A DNA stretch of 55,235 nucleotides from Clostridia bacterium (GCA_017521425.1 JAFXCQ010000011.1:1-55235); one strand, 5' to 3'. Shown: positions 8,384 through 18,054, counted from the stretch's first letter. Numbers and translations are program-made. Notes: generated by a model not told the origin, from the sequence alone.

Positions 8384-10828
8384 ATGCAAAACGAAAAACT
8401 CTATATTTTAACTTATGAACATGGTGGTTATGTTTTGTGGAAAGACGAAGTAAAGCCTCGACTTTTGAAGATTTTTGACTGGCTCGAAAAATACCCAAAA
8501 TTAAGAATTGGTCTTGATTATGAGTCTTTCACTTTTGATGAGTTTTCAAAATGTGACAAAGAGGTAGTTGATTTAATCAAAAAATTATTGGAAAAATACC
8601 CTGACAGAGTTGGTCTTGGTGCTACTACTTATGGTCAACCGTTGTCTCTTACAATAAATGACGAATCAAATGCCCGACAACTTTCTTACGCAGTAAAAAC
8701 TAACTTGAAATATTTTAATAAAACTCCTGATGTTTATGCAATTTCAGAATTCGCGTTAAATAACCAGACTCCTCAGCTTATTTCACTTTGTGGTTATAAA
8801 GCAGCTCTTTTACGTTCACACGTTATGGGTTACGGATACCCAAAAACATACGACAGTTCCTGGGGTAAGTGGATAGGCAAAGACGGTACGGAGATTCCTG
8901 CAGTGCCTACCTATGACAAGCAAGGCAGAGGTTACAACTGCACAACTGTTGACAATTGGATTTTGTCACGTTGGCCGGTTGACTCTGACCTTTATTCACT
9001 TGAAGATTTCAGAGAAATGTTCAAAAAATATTCTCCTCTTTTAGCATCGAGATATGATGATTTGACTCAACCTATTGAGGAAATTACTGCTGAAATTGAA
9101 AAGCACGATGATTATGAATACGCACTCCTTGAAGATATTCCGTCTATTTATGGTGAGCCCAAAGACGAATACAAAACAACTGACAACGATTTTCATGTGC
9201 AGATGCCTTGGGGCTATTGTGGTAATGAGATTTTTAATGGTTGCCGTCAGGGTGAAGTGAACGCAGTAGAGGCAGAAAGACTTAATGCGCTTTCTGTGAT
9301 GCTTGGTGGTAAATCTCTTGAAGAAAAGTCAGAAGAAGCGTGGAAATACATACTTGCAGCAGAGCATCACGACGTTACTATATGCGGTCTTTTAGACCTT
9401 TCTCGCAGATTTATTCCTACTTCATTAAATGCATCACAATACGTAAAGAATAATTCACTTGAATTTATAAAAGAAAAATTTACTGACAAAAATGATTACT
9501 CTGTTATTGTTATAAATCATCACTCATTTGATATTTGTGAAAATTTAGAAATTTCAGTAGAAAACGATGTCGCTGTGTTTGATGGTGACAAAAAACTTGA
9601 ATGCGAAATAATCGAGAAAAATGGCAAAAAAACCTTAAAATTCCTTGCAGAAGTTTCTCCGTTTACCATTAAGCGATTCACTTTAAAAAATATTGATATT
9701 GAAGAAAACAAGTTGTTCTTCTACAACGAAGGAACTTGCGAACTCACAACTCCTTGCTATAAAATCAAATTAACCGAAAATGGTATTGCGTATATCAAAG
9801 ATATTAAGACAGAAAAAACTATTTTTGGCAACAACACAGGTGAGCTTTTCACAGGTAATATAAATGGCGTTGACTCTATTTCAAAAGGTGAATGGCAAGT
9901 TGAAGTTCACAATAACAGTGCAGTTGCAACACAAAAAGGAGAAATCGGTAGTATTCCATTTGAGTTTACAATGAATTTCTCTGGCAAATCAAGAAGAATT
10001 GATTGTAAATCTCGCTTTACAATGAACAACGAGCTTGTCGGCAGAACTGATGTAACACAGGGCAGACCTGTTCCTTTTACTCTTAACGGTCATCATCATG
10101 AAGATAAACTTTGTCTTTCGCTTAATGTAAATTTAAGCAATAACCGTAAGATGTTCAGAGATTTACCTTACTCTATATCAGAATGGAATGGCGCTTTAAG
10201 AAAAACAGAAAAATACTGGTACCCGAACGATGATATTCTTATTGATGTTGAAGTTTCACCTGAAGAATCTTTTAACAATACTACATATTTTCACGGAATT
10301 TACTGGCTTTGCCTTCGTGACAATGAAAATGGTCTTGCGGTGTTCAACAAAGGTTGTATGGGCGCAGCTTTAAACGGAAACCACCTTTTAATTCCACTTA
10401 TTTATTCAAATGAATATATGTGTGGTACAAGAATTATTGAGGGCGAATTTGAAAACGAATTTGCAATTATGCCATTTTCTTCTGAAATGTCAAATATAGA
10501 CTTACACAAAGCGGCTCTTTGCTATGTTCAACCACCTGTTGCATTAACTGCACCAAAAGGAAATGGCAATTTGAGCGATGCTACATTTTTTGATTACAAA
10601 ACAGAAAACCAAGAAATTATTTTAACCGCACTTTACCCCGAAAATGATTATCTTTTAGCAAGGTTTTGTAATTATTCTGACGAGAATTCTTCTGCTGAAA
10701 TATCATCTGTCTTTGGTGAAATTACCACAGAAACAGACTTGCTTGGTAATGAGTTAAAACCTGTTACAAAAGGTAAATTAGAATTTCACCCTTGGGAAAT
10801 TAAAACTGTTAAAATTGTCAGGAGATAA
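8384..10828 (+). CDS. Divergent GH38-like glycoside hydrolase
   Basis: 814 residues from an ATG with GGGGTGA upstream; an earlier in-frame start at 8327 lies on the promoter. The N-terminal part looks like the GH38/57 (beta/alpha)7 fold (KYPKLRIGLDYESFTFDEF, about 36-54). AAEHHDVTICG, with His328-His329-Asp330, matches the conserved helix-bundle HHD motif of GH38 alpha-mannosidases. The C-terminal half is beta-rich, as in GH38. However, the usual HxDxxW metal/catalytic start is replaced by EHGGYVLW, so substrate and even catalytic activity are uncertain. There is no signal peptide, so it is cytosolic. It is followed at 5 bases by a phosphatase and then by an esterase, suggesting a small glycan-degradation operon. 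Confidence 0.75.
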   Translation: MQNEKLYILTYEHGGYVLWKDEVKPRLLKIFDWLEKYPKLRIGLDYESFTFDEFSKCDKEVVDLIKKLLEKYPDRVGLGATTYGQPLSLTINDESNARQLSYAVKTNLKYFNKTPDVYAISEFALNNQTPQLISLCGYKAALLRSHVMGYGYPKTYDSSWGKWIGKDGTEIPAVPTYDKQGRGYNCTTVDNWILSRWPVDSDLYSLEDFREMFKKYSPLLASRYDDLTQPIEEITAEIEKHDDYEYALLEDIPSIYGEPKDEYKTTDNDFHVQMPWGYCGNEIFNGCRQGEVNAVEAERLNALSVMLGGKSLEEKSEEAWKYILAAEHHDVTICGLLDLSRRFIPTSLNASQYVKNNSLEFIKEKFTDKNDYSVIVINHHSFDICENLEISVENDVAVFDGDKKLECEIIEKNGKKTLKFLAEVSPFTIKRFTLKNIDIEENKLFFYNEGTCELTTPCYKIKLTENGIAYIKDIKTEKTIFGNNTGELFTGNINGVDSISKGEWQVEVHNNSAVATQKGEIGSIPFEFTMNFSGKSRRIDCKSRFTMNNELVGRTDVTQGRPVPFTLNGHHHEDKLCLSLNVNLSNNRKMFRDLPYSISEWNGALRKTEKYWYPNDDILIDVEVSPEESFNNTTYFHGIYWLCLRDNENGLAVFNKGCMGAALNGNHLLIPLIYSNEYMCGTRIIEGEFENEFAIMPFSSEMSNIDLHKAALCYVQPPVALTAPKGNGNLSDATFFDYKTENQEIILTALYPENDYLLARFCNYSDENSSAEISSVFGEITTETDLLGNELKPVTKGKLEFHPWEIKTVKIVRR

Positions 10829-10833
10829 AAATA

Positions 10834-11529
10834 ATGTCTAATGATAAACCAATTATTGAACTTGAGCTTTTTATAATCCGCCACGGGCAAAGCAACGGAA
10901 ATATTAAGAGAAATACAGACGGACTCTCTCACGAAGATTTGCACGACCCTCGCCTTACTGAACTTGGCAAAAATCAAGCTGTTGCTTGTGGCGAAAGGTT
11001 TAAAAATGTAGAGTTTGACGCAATTTATTCGAGCGCACTTTTAAGAGCAGTAGAAACTGCGACTGAAATCATAAAAAAACAACCGAATGAAAAATGTTTA
11101 AAAGTTTTGCCATATTTAACAGAAGCGGGTGTTTCGCCTGAATACAGTCACTCATCATTTACTGAAATAAATAAAATAAACAAAAACGCTTATTTAGCAG
11201 AGGGTATTGACCCCAAAAAATCTTTATTTTATTACAACAAAACGAGCGATGAAAGTGATTTATTTGAAAGGGCTGAAAAAGCACTTGATTATATTCGCAC
11301 CCATCAGCAAGAAGGCGAAAAAATTGCAATTGTGAGTCACGCGGCATTTATAACTTACTTAGTATTTTCTTTAATGGGTTACAAAGAGGCTTGTCCTCTG
11401 TTTGATTTAGATTTCAAAAACACAGGTGTTACAAAGGTTACTATTTATAAAAAAGGTACTAATAAATTTGGTGATATTGTTTTTGAATTTATAAACGACA
11501 CATCACACTTATTCAAGGGGGATTTCTGA
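10834..11529 (+). CDS. Histidine phosphatase family protein
   Basis: 231 residues with the RHGQSNGN signature near the N-terminus (phospho-accepting His at about 17), a mid-protein SSALLRAVETA segment and a late SHAAF motif carrying the second catalytic His. The branch includes phosphoglycerate mutase-like and sugar-phosphate phosphatases. The exact substrate cannot be read from sequence. It lies between the GH38-like and esterase genes with gaps of 5 and 2 bases, so it is co-transcribed and may dephosphorylate a sugar released by them. Confidence 0.88.
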   Translation: MSNDKPIIELELFIIRHGQSNGNIKRNTDGLSHEDLHDPRLTELGKNQAVACGERFKNVEFDAIYSSALLRAVETATEIIKKQPNEKCLKVLPYLTEAGVSPEYSHSSFTEINKINKNAYLAEGIDPKKSLFYYNKTSDESDLFERAEKALDYIRTHQQEGEKIAIVSHAAFITYLVFSLMGYKEACPLFDLDFKNTGVTKVTIYKKGTNKFGDIVFEFINDTSHLFKGDF

Positions 11530-11531
11530 TT

Positions 11532-13772
11532 ATGAAAAAACGCTTAATTTCACTTCTTATTGCACCAATTTTACTTGGTTGTATAAGTACTCCTGCTTTT
11601 GCTTCCAACACAAAAGCAACTCTTTACGATATGTATTCAGATAATATGCTTTTTCAACAAAATGCAATATCTAAAATTTCGGGTACTGCTACTAACGGAA
11701 GTAAAATTGAAATTGAAATTTATAACAGCAAAAACGAAAAACTTTTAACTGCCTCCGCAAAGACTGAAAACAACAACTTTTCTGTTGAATTTTTAGCCCC
11801 AAAAGGAAGTTTTGAAAGTTATTCAATTGTAGTTAAGGAAAACGGAAAAATTTTCAAAACACTTAAAAATGTACTCTTTGGCGAATTGTGGCTTGCAAGT
11901 GGTCAGAGTAATATGCATTATCCATTAGCACAAGCTTCAGGCGGTAAAGAGGATGCTGAAAATCATAAAAAACAATCAGAATACATTCGTGTTATGACAA
12001 TGCCAATCTATGATAAATCTATTGATTCAAGAAGCTATTACGATACCTTACCCTATGAAGAACAAAGTGATGTTAAGGGTTCTTCGTGGATTACCGGTGA
12101 AAGTGAGTCTATTTATGGAGTCAGTGCAGTAGCCTTTTATTTTGCAAATAAGCTTTCCGAGGACTTAAATATACCTGTCGGATTTATAAATGCACCATTA
12201 GGGGGTACGCCGATTGCTACTTGGATTCCACGTGATGCTATTGAAGATAGTGAAGATTTTAAAAACACTTTAATCAATCACGGTCAATATATTTCTAAAA
12301 ACGATTGGAATTCAAAAAGTGGCAATATCTACCAGGATTTAACTGCAAACTACAACATAAGAATTGCACCTTTAAAAAACTTTGCTGTTTCGGGTTTGGT
12401 TTGGTATCAAGGTGAATCTGATGTAATGCTTAATTATTCCCCTGAGGAATATTCCTTAGCCTTTAACCTCTTGCAAGACTCTTACTCAAAGCTTTTTAAC
12501 TTTGAAAATAAAAAAATGCCAATTGTTTTTACACAATTAGCACCATATTCTTATGATGACGATGGCTTTTGTTTGCCCCAAATGAATATCGCTTTTGCAG
12601 ATATTCAAAAACAAGACCCTTCTTCAAGAGCATTGGTTGCTTCTTATGACCTTACACCAACCTACATTCCCGAAGCCGGAGCTATCCATCCTGAACCAAA
12701 AAGACAAATTGGCGAAAGAATGGCTTTTGTATCTCAAGGCCTTGTTTACAATAAAAACAATCTCTCCACCTTTGCTTATGTTAAATCTGTTGAAATTAAA
12801 AACAGCAATATTTTTGTTACATTAGATAATGTCGGTGATGGACTTGCCTCAGACCAAGAAATTTTAAAAGGCTTTTCAATTTGTGGAAACGACGGAATAT
12901 ATCTTAATGCAAATGCAGAAATCATTTCAAAGGATACTATTAAAATCTGGAATGAAAATATTCGAACACCTAAATCTGCAACCTATGCATATAGTGCAAC
13001 CACTAATAATGCAAGGGTTTATTCTACTAACAACGAAAAACTGTTGCCTATTTCACCGTTTATAACAGACAAAAGCTATTGTGAAAAGTTTTGGAAAGAA
13101 AATCATTGGATTGATTGCGATAATGATACTGTATGGCATAACGCAACCAGTCTGACTGCAGGGTATTATGACACCTGGGAAGCAAATAACTGCACTATAA
13201 CATTTTCACGAGAAAATTGCTACAAAGACGGTAACGGTATTAATGTTAATGCAAATGCTTCTGATTTCTCAATAAATCCACTTATGAAAGCAGAGCTTGA
13301 TGGCAATAATACTAATTTCTATGACATAGAAACCGATTACAGCAAATATGTTGAATTGAATTTTTATATAAGAAATAACGGCAAAAAACCTGTTACTCTT
13401 ACGGGCGTTAATTTCTATAAAAACTCAAAATCATATTTCACTCCTGTTGTTTTAGGAACTTCTTCAAATGACTTTATAGTTCCTGCCAATAACGAATGGC
13501 ACAAGGTTACTTTAGACCTGAGCAGAGTAAACTTAAATGGCAATGAAGACGGGCTTCTCTATGCTAACGATAAGCTTAGTGAAATAGAAAACATTAAGCT
13601 TTGCTTTGAGTCAGAAGGACCTGCTTCAAACATCAGTATAGATAACTTCTCATTTGCTACCGCTGAAAGCACTGAAAACTTTAATCTCAACTCAAATATG
13701 ATGACTACACTTACAATTCTTCAATCAATTCTTAATACTATCGTCATTATTATACGAACTATATTTAATTAA
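11532..13772 (+). CDS. Secreted SASA-type carbohydrate esterase
   Basis: 746 residues with a signal peptide (Lys-rich start, hydrophobic 7-18, AFA cleavage site near 25). The SGNH-like SASA domain of sialate O-acetylesterases is clear: LASGQSNM with Ser126, VWYQGESD, and IHPEPKRQIGERMA with His386. The residue three before that His is Gly where NanS-like enzymes have Asp, so a Ser-His dyad or another Asp may serve. About 200 residues after the esterase form a beta-rich, carbohydrate-binding-like domain (Trp-, Tyr- and Asn-rich), and the last 25 residues are hydrophobic and may hold the protein to the membrane. Role: removal of acetyl groups from sialic acid or plant glycans outside the cell. 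Confidence 0.85.
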   Translation: MKKRLISLLIAPILLGCISTPAFASNTKATLYDMYSDNMLFQQNAISKISGTATNGSKIEIEIYNSKNEKLLTASAKTENNNFSVEFLAPKGSFESYSIVVKENGKIFKTLKNVLFGELWLASGQSNMHYPLAQASGGKEDAENHKKQSEYIRVMTMPIYDKSIDSRSYYDTLPYEEQSDVKGSSWITGESESIYGVSAVAFYFANKLSEDLNIPVGFINAPLGGTPIATWIPRDAIEDSEDFKNTLINHGQYISKNDWNSKSGNIYQDLTANYNIRIAPLKNFAVSGLVWYQGESDVMLNYSPEEYSLAFNLLQDSYSKLFNFENKKMPIVFTQLAPYSYDDDGFCLPQMNIAFADIQKQDPSSRALVASYDLTPTYIPEAGAIHPEPKRQIGERMAFVSQGLVYNKNNLSTFAYVKSVEIKNSNIFVTLDNVGDGLASDQEILKGFSICGNDGIYLNANAEIISKDTIKIWNENIRTPKSATYAYSATTNNARVYSTNNEKLLPISPFITDKSYCEKFWKENHWIDCDNDTVWHNATSLTAGYYDTWEANNCTITFSRENCYKDGNGINVNANASDFSINPLMKAELDGNNTNFYDIETDYSKYVELNFYIRNNGKKPVTLTGVNFYKNSKSYFTPVVLGTSSNDFIVPANNEWHKVTLDLSRVNLNGNEDGLLYANDKLSEIENIKLCFESEGPASNISIDNFSFATAESTENFNLNSNMMTTLTILQSILNTIVIIIRTIFN

Positions 13773-13778
13773 AAAATA

Positions 13779-13817
13779 AACCCGAAAAAGAAGTTTACGT
13801 TTCTTTTTCGGGTTTTT
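13779..13817. terminator. Bidirectional terminator
   Basis: AACCCGAAAAAGAA pairs with TTTCTTTTTCGGGTT across a short loop, with a T run. It ends the + strand hydrolase cluster and the - strand gene at 13819. Confidence 0.85.
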
Positions 13818-13818
13818 G

Positions 13819-14256
13819 TTATTTCTTAATTTCTTTTTCTATCAATTTTAAAACTTGTTCGCATTTCATTCCAAAATCGCAAACCAAATCACCTATAAGC
13901 GCATCTATTTCATAAAGTGCCGCACCTGCGTCTTCATCTTTATTAAGGGCTCCGTCTAAATCATACTCTTTTCCATTTATTATTATAAGTCGCGGGTATT
14001 CGTAATCAACAAAAGTGAATTCTGTAACTCTGTCAATCTTTAATTCTTTTAATATAGTTTTAAAACATTTTGCGAGGTCAGAAATTATGTCTTGCGTATT
14101 AACAGAATCACTGAACTGTAATTTATCAAGCGCTTTCATCAAAACAGCAAATTGCTCTTCTTCTGACTTTTCATTGAAAAACTTATCAACGAATTCTTCT
14201 TGCTCTTTTTCCGACAGTTCATTGAAAGCTTTACCGATATTTATTATATCACCCAT
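13819..14256 (-). CDS. Hypothetical acidic cytosolic protein
   Basis: 145 residues, rich in Glu, Asp and Phe, predicted soluble and largely helical (ELSEKEQEEFVDKF, EKSEEEQFAVLMKAL). No family is recognised. It starts one base after the stop of the YgjV-like gene, so the two form a coupled pair. GGAGG lies nine bases upstream of the chosen ATG. Confidence 0.6.
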   Translation of the reverse strand: MGDIINIGKAFNELSEKEQEEFVDKFFNEKSEEEQFAVLMKALDKLQFSDSVNTQDIISDLAKCFKTILKELKIDRVTEFTFVDYEYPRLIIINGKEYDLDGALNKDEDAGAALYEIDALIGDLVCDFGMKCEQVLKLIEKEIKK

Positions 14257-14257
14257 T

Positions 14258-14779
14258 TCATTGAACCTCCATTTTTTGCTTTCTGTATCTTAAAATACCT
14301 ATAACTGATGAGATAATTCCAGCTATTTGTGCAAAAATTGAAGTTGAGAATGGCGAAATAAAATAAATTACCCACGAAGCCATATTGCCAAGTAAAATAT
14401 AACGAATTTTCTGCGGGTCCTTCTGGAACATTGCAAGCATATAAAAAATAGCCGCAATTATTGGTAATATTTCTTTTGGACCAGTAAAGCCAAATAAACC
14501 ACCCGCAATATAAAGAACAAAAAAGATTATTTTTTCTATAAGTGGAACCGCTGTACCCTTTTTGTCATGAATATGTGAAACTATTATTTGCACAATAGCA
14601 ATTAAACAAATTATTACACCTGAATTAAATTCGTTTTTTATAAATAAAACATTTATTGCAACTGCTGCATTTGAAATTATATTTACAAAAAGCATATGTG
14701 TTTTATTTTTTAACTGAAACATCAGAATAGTCATAGCAATTGCTAAAATTCCGAGTGCCTGGCCTATGTAGTATGTCAT
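14258..14779 (-). CDS. YgjV-like inner membrane protein
   Basis: 173 residues from MTYYIGQALG; an upstream start at 14830 would add a basic stretch with no better ribosome site. It has five to six hydrophobic segments and the YgjV pattern: a first helix with GILAIAM, FQLKNKTHML, then SNAAVAINVLFI. Members are proposed small transporters or sensors of unknown function. The protein is probably co-transcribed with the acidic protein that follows. Confidence 0.7.
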   Translation of the reverse strand: MTYYIGQALGILAIAMTILMFQLKNKTHMLFVNIISNAAVAINVLFIKNEFNSGVIICLIAIVQIIVSHIHDKKGTAVPLIEKIIFFVLYIAGGLFGFTGPKEILPIIAAIFYMLAMFQKDPQKIRYILLGNMASWVIYFISPFSTSIFAQIAGIISSVIGILRYRKQKMEVQ

Positions 14780-14884
14780 TTTGTTTCTTCTTTCTTTGGT
14801 TTTGTATTTTTGTCGATAGAATAATAACATATTGAGTTTATTTATTCAACAGTTTAATCAAAAAGTGTGCAGTTTGTTTCCAAA

Positions 14885-15102
14885 ATCGTAGGGGCAAACC
14901 TGTGGTTGCCCGCAAGTAGTATGAGTCAGTTTTTTATTATGGTAAAGCAAATGAGAGTAATAAACCAACAACTTGCGAAGCTAAAGCAACTGCACAGAAA
15001 ACTCAGCTTCGCGTTCATTTTATATATTGCACTCGATTGGTTAATTTTAAAATTTAATTCATCTCCACTACTACGGGCAACCACAGGTTAGCCCCTACGA
15101 TT
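14885..15102. repeat. Inverted-repeat element of the GTAGGGGC type
   Basis: The left arm (14885-14920) begins ATCGTAGGGGCAAACC and runs to GTGGTTGCCCG; the right arm (15068-15102) is its near-perfect complement, beginning CTACTACGGGCAACC. About 150 bases lie between them, with further hairpins such as GAAGCT/AGCTTC. The same arm recurs at 17796, so this is a dispersed palindromic element, possibly a MITE. No gene is seen from 14780 to 15190. Confidence 0.75.
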
Positions 15103-15114
15103 ATAAAAATTAAA

Positions 15115-15167
15115 ACACCCTATCATTTTTAGTTGATACCGAAACCAACTTTAAACGATAGGATGTT
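15115..15167 (-). terminator. Terminator of the HTH/membrane-fusion operon
   Basis: Arms ACACCCTATC and GATAGGATGT, with an inner AGTTG/CAACT pair, are followed on the - strand by TTTTAATTTTT, shortly after the stop of the 15190 gene. Confidence 0.55.
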
Positions 15168-15189
15168 GTCATATATATAACACTTGCAA

Positions 15190-16965
15190 CTATTTTAATT
15201 CTATAGAGTTTATTATTTTATAAGCAAGGTCGGTTGAAGCGAGTTCTTCGGGTAAGCGAACCATCACCCTGCAATCAAGCCATTCTGCATCTTTCTTATT
15301 AAAATCAAATAAATAACTATAACTAATTTCGCCTGTTTCTTCGTCTGTAAATTTTTTGATACTCACAAACCCTTCGATTTCTTCTGTTTCATAAAAATAG
15401 ACTTCATCATAAACAGGAATAGCTACAGCTATCATAATCAAAAGCGGAATATGACAAACAGCCTCTTGTTTATCCCAGTAATTTACTTCCCGCAGGTTCA
15501 TAATTCCACCTAATTTTTGAAAATCATACTGATTTTCGGGATAGAAACCATATTTTTCTACAAGCATATCTTTAGTCGTTTCTTCAAATTTAAGAAACAT
15601 TATTTTAAGAGATTCTCCAAAAAACACGTCTTCATCGGACGTATATTCATTTAACATATCTTCAGAAAAACTTGCAATACCTGAAAAAGACTCACTTTCG
15701 TAATTTTGATTTATAGAGGCAACTATTACTGTTTCATCTACATTATTATGTATCACACTCGTAATAATTTCACTTTGTTGGTCTTTATTTGTTTTTTCTA
15801 TAAACTCTGCTGGGATTTTATATGTAACCTCACCATTTTCTATTATCTGTAGTTCTTCTTTATCTGTAAATCCAATATCAAACTTATCATACTCCGAATA
15901 TTGTTCAAATGTGTAATTAACACCTGAATCAGTATTTTGAAGTAAATAATCAATTGTCGTTTTTAAAACAATCAACATTCCAAAATGAGTTGTTCCCGCA
16001 ACAATTGTTGTTACAAGTAAAACTGAAACAAGTGAGTGTAATACTTTTTTCTTTTTCAAGCATTTTTTATCATTGAGCATTTGGAATTTATTTGAAAATT
16101 CAGAAAAATCTTTAATAGCCCAGTAACAAATATGAGTTGCAACCAGAACTAAATTTAAAACTGCAGGAATAATTCTAAAATACATTTCACGGTCTGTTTC
16201 AGGATAATCCGGAATTGAACCTATAACAAAGCACGCTGCACAAATTAAAATAGTAGATAATATTTTATTTTGCTTTTTATTTGAATTTTTGTTATTTTCT
16301 AAAATTAAAAATACTAAAGGAATCAATGAGCCTATAAGCAGACTAACAAAAAAGCCCCAATGATTTGCATTTAAAACAAGAATACTTATTATAGATATTA
16401 AATTAGCAAAAATTATTAAATAATAATATATTTTTACACGTTTTACCTCGTTGTAATTTGCTTTTTTTATTATTTTGAAAATAGGAACTACTGATGCAAA
16501 GCACAACAAATACGGAATTAACGTGAAAAATGCTGAAAACACGGTACTCTTATCAATATTCTCAATAAATGCCGAATAAAATGCACAACCTGCAAAAATT
16601 GAAAGAAAAATTAAAATAAAATAAACAAATATTTTTAATAAAAATAAACTGATAAATTGTATTTTAAATCTGTTTTTTATAAAATTCTGAAATCTTGCAG
16701 TATTCTGATTTTTTACGAATTCCTCATCAACAAACACTACACCTGTATTATGTAAATCAGGTAAAACAAGCTCCTCGCGTGTTATTGCCTCTTCAGGAAT
16801 CTGTGTGAATAGCGAAATATTTTTAATCTGTCTTTTTGTAAGTGATAATTCACCATTAAGAACTTTTTCGGTGTTTTTCTTTCTTATTCCAAAAAGCTTT
16901 GCCAAATCTTCTTTTTTAAGTTTTTCTTTTTCAAGTATGTAATTTAATAATTCCTTTTGTGTCAT
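15190..16965 (-). CDS. HTH-domain protein fused to a multi-pass membrane region
   Basis: 591 residues. Residues 1-60 form an XRE-like helix-turn-helix (LKKEDLAKLFGIRKKNTEKV). Residues about 100-330 contain roughly eight hydrophobic segments. The remaining 250 residues are soluble, with one hydrophobic stretch near 515-530, and are probably outside. The order DNA-binding, membrane, exterior suggests a one-component sensor that reads an outside signal directly to DNA, but no named family fits the whole chain. The start overlaps the previous stop by 4 bases, making it the last gene of a three-gene operon. Confidence 0.65.
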   Translation of the reverse strand: MTQKELLNYILEKEKLKKEDLAKLFGIRKKNTEKVLNGELSLTKRQIKNISLFTQIPEEAITREELVLPDLHNTGVVFVDEEFVKNQNTARFQNFIKNRFKIQFISLFLLKIFVYFILIFLSIFAGCAFYSAFIENIDKSTVFSAFFTLIPYLLCFASVVPIFKIIKKANYNEVKRVKIYYYLIIFANLISIISILVLNANHWGFFVSLLIGSLIPLVFLILENNKNSNKKQNKILSTILICAACFVIGSIPDYPETDREMYFRIIPAVLNLVLVATHICYWAIKDFSEFSNKFQMLNDKKCLKKKKVLHSLVSVLLVTTIVAGTTHFGMLIVLKTTIDYLLQNTDSGVNYTFEQYSEYDKFDIGFTDKEELQIIENGEVTYKIPAEFIEKTNKDQQSEIITSVIHNNVDETVIVASINQNYESESFSGIASFSEDMLNEYTSDEDVFFGESLKIMFLKFEETTKDMLVEKYGFYPENQYDFQKLGGIMNLREVNYWDKQEAVCHIPLLIMIAVAIPVYDEVYFYETEEIEGFVSIKKFTDEETGEISYSYLFDFNKKDAEWLDCRVMVRLPEELASTDLAYKIINSIELK

Positions 16966-17357
16966 TGTTTTCTCCCCGATTTTAATATATTTTTATATAA
17001 TTTGTATGCTTCGTCAAATTCTGTTTTTTGTACTGTATATTTAACTTCATATTCTTCACTATATGGAAACATTTTTATCTTTTCAGATACTTTCATCATA
17101 AAGTTTGTCATTCCAAGTCTGCTTTGCCCTGTCAGAAGTTTCTTGCTTTTTTCCGTACACAACAATTCTCCGTTATCATACACCAAAATTCCGTTTTTCT
17201 GCAATCTTTCTATTGTTCCTGACAATTCTTCAAAAGTTGGAACAATTCTATAATACGCATCTACCATAGAAATGTATTTACATAAATCAATTTGAGGTTC
17301 TTTAGAAATAACTGCAAGAATAATTCCGTCTGTTTTTGAAAACCCATTTAGGTTCAT
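16962..17357 (-). CDS. Hypothetical protein of the zinc-ribbon/HTH operon
   Basis: 131 residues, soluble and mixed alpha/beta. The first 80 residues (TIERLQKNGILVYDNGELLCTE) look like a winged-helix pair, though the match is weak. It starts two bases after the stop of the zinc-ribbon gene and its own stop overlaps the next start. It may be a DNA-binding or adaptor partner. No named family is recognised. Confidence 0.6.
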   Translation of the reverse strand: MNLNGFSKTDGIILAVISKEPQIDLCKYISMVDAYYRIVPTFEELSGTIERLQKNGILVYDNGELLCTEKSKKLLTGQSRLGMTNFMMKVSEKIKMFPYSEEYEVKYTVQKTEFDEAYKLYKNILKSGRKQ

Positions 17358-17359
17358 AA

Positions 17360-17635
17360 TCAGTAACCACCGTCTCCCATCATCCAGGAATATATAAACG
17401 CAATAAGTAAAAAAAGAATCGCTAAAATTTCAAAAACTGCTCCAATTACCCCTCCAATTGTTAAAGCTATTGTTAACACTCCCAAAAATGATTTTTTATT
17501 TTTTTCATCTTTTTTCTGATAATTCTCTGAAAAATTTTGATAACCAATATTTTCAGAATCACAAATCGCTTTACAAGACGGACAAACTGTTGCTTCATCC
17601 TCTAACATTATACCGCACAGTTTGCAACGTTTCAT
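17360..17635 (-). CDS. Zinc-ribbon membrane protein
   Basis: 91 residues from an ATG behind GGAGTGAG; an earlier ATG at 17656 lacks such a site. Residues 4-21 hold CKLCG and CPSC, the two knuckles of a zinc ribbon. A charged linker follows, then a hydrophobic region (about 47-80) with GGVIGAVFEILAIL. Such proteins are common in Clostridia and their role is unknown. First gene of a tightly packed three-gene unit. Confidence 0.7.
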   Translation of the reverse strand: MKRCKLCGIMLEDEATVCPSCKAICDSENIGYQNFSENYQKKDEKNKKSFLGVLTIALTIGGVIGAVFEILAILFLLIAFIYSWMMGDGGY

Positions 17636-17795
17636 ATTCTCACTCCAATTTATCACTCATTAAAACTAATAATAGCATATCTGTTTAATTTATTCAACAG
17701 TTTTAGGAAACAGGAAATATAAAAAGAAAATTCAGCTTATCATCAAAACTGATTTTAATACTAATTAAAAATGATAGTATGCTGTCGCTCAATTC

Positions 17796-17855
17796 ATCGT
17801 AGGGGCAAACCTGTTGTCAAGAGCATGATGGTATACCTGTGGTTGCCCCTACGAT
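17796..17855. repeat. Second GTAGGGGC-type palindrome
   Basis: ATCGTAGGGGCAAACCTGT and its complement (ending GGTTGCCCCTACGAT) enclose about 22 bases. It shares its arm with the element at 14885. The surrounding non-coding stretch 17657-18165 holds no gene I can support. Confidence 0.75.
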
Positions 17856-18054
17856 AGTTGGAGTTAATTTTTTGTTTCATTTATAATGCTAACGCAGTTC
17901 CTCGATTATTCATTATTCAATATTCATCAGCATAAGCGACTTCATTATTCATTAAAATCTTTAAGAACTCTCCACCACCCAAGAAGCATTACAGAAAACA
18001 TTATATTTACTACTCGCTTGAAAGTAAACTTAAAAAGAAAATAAACAAAAAGGC

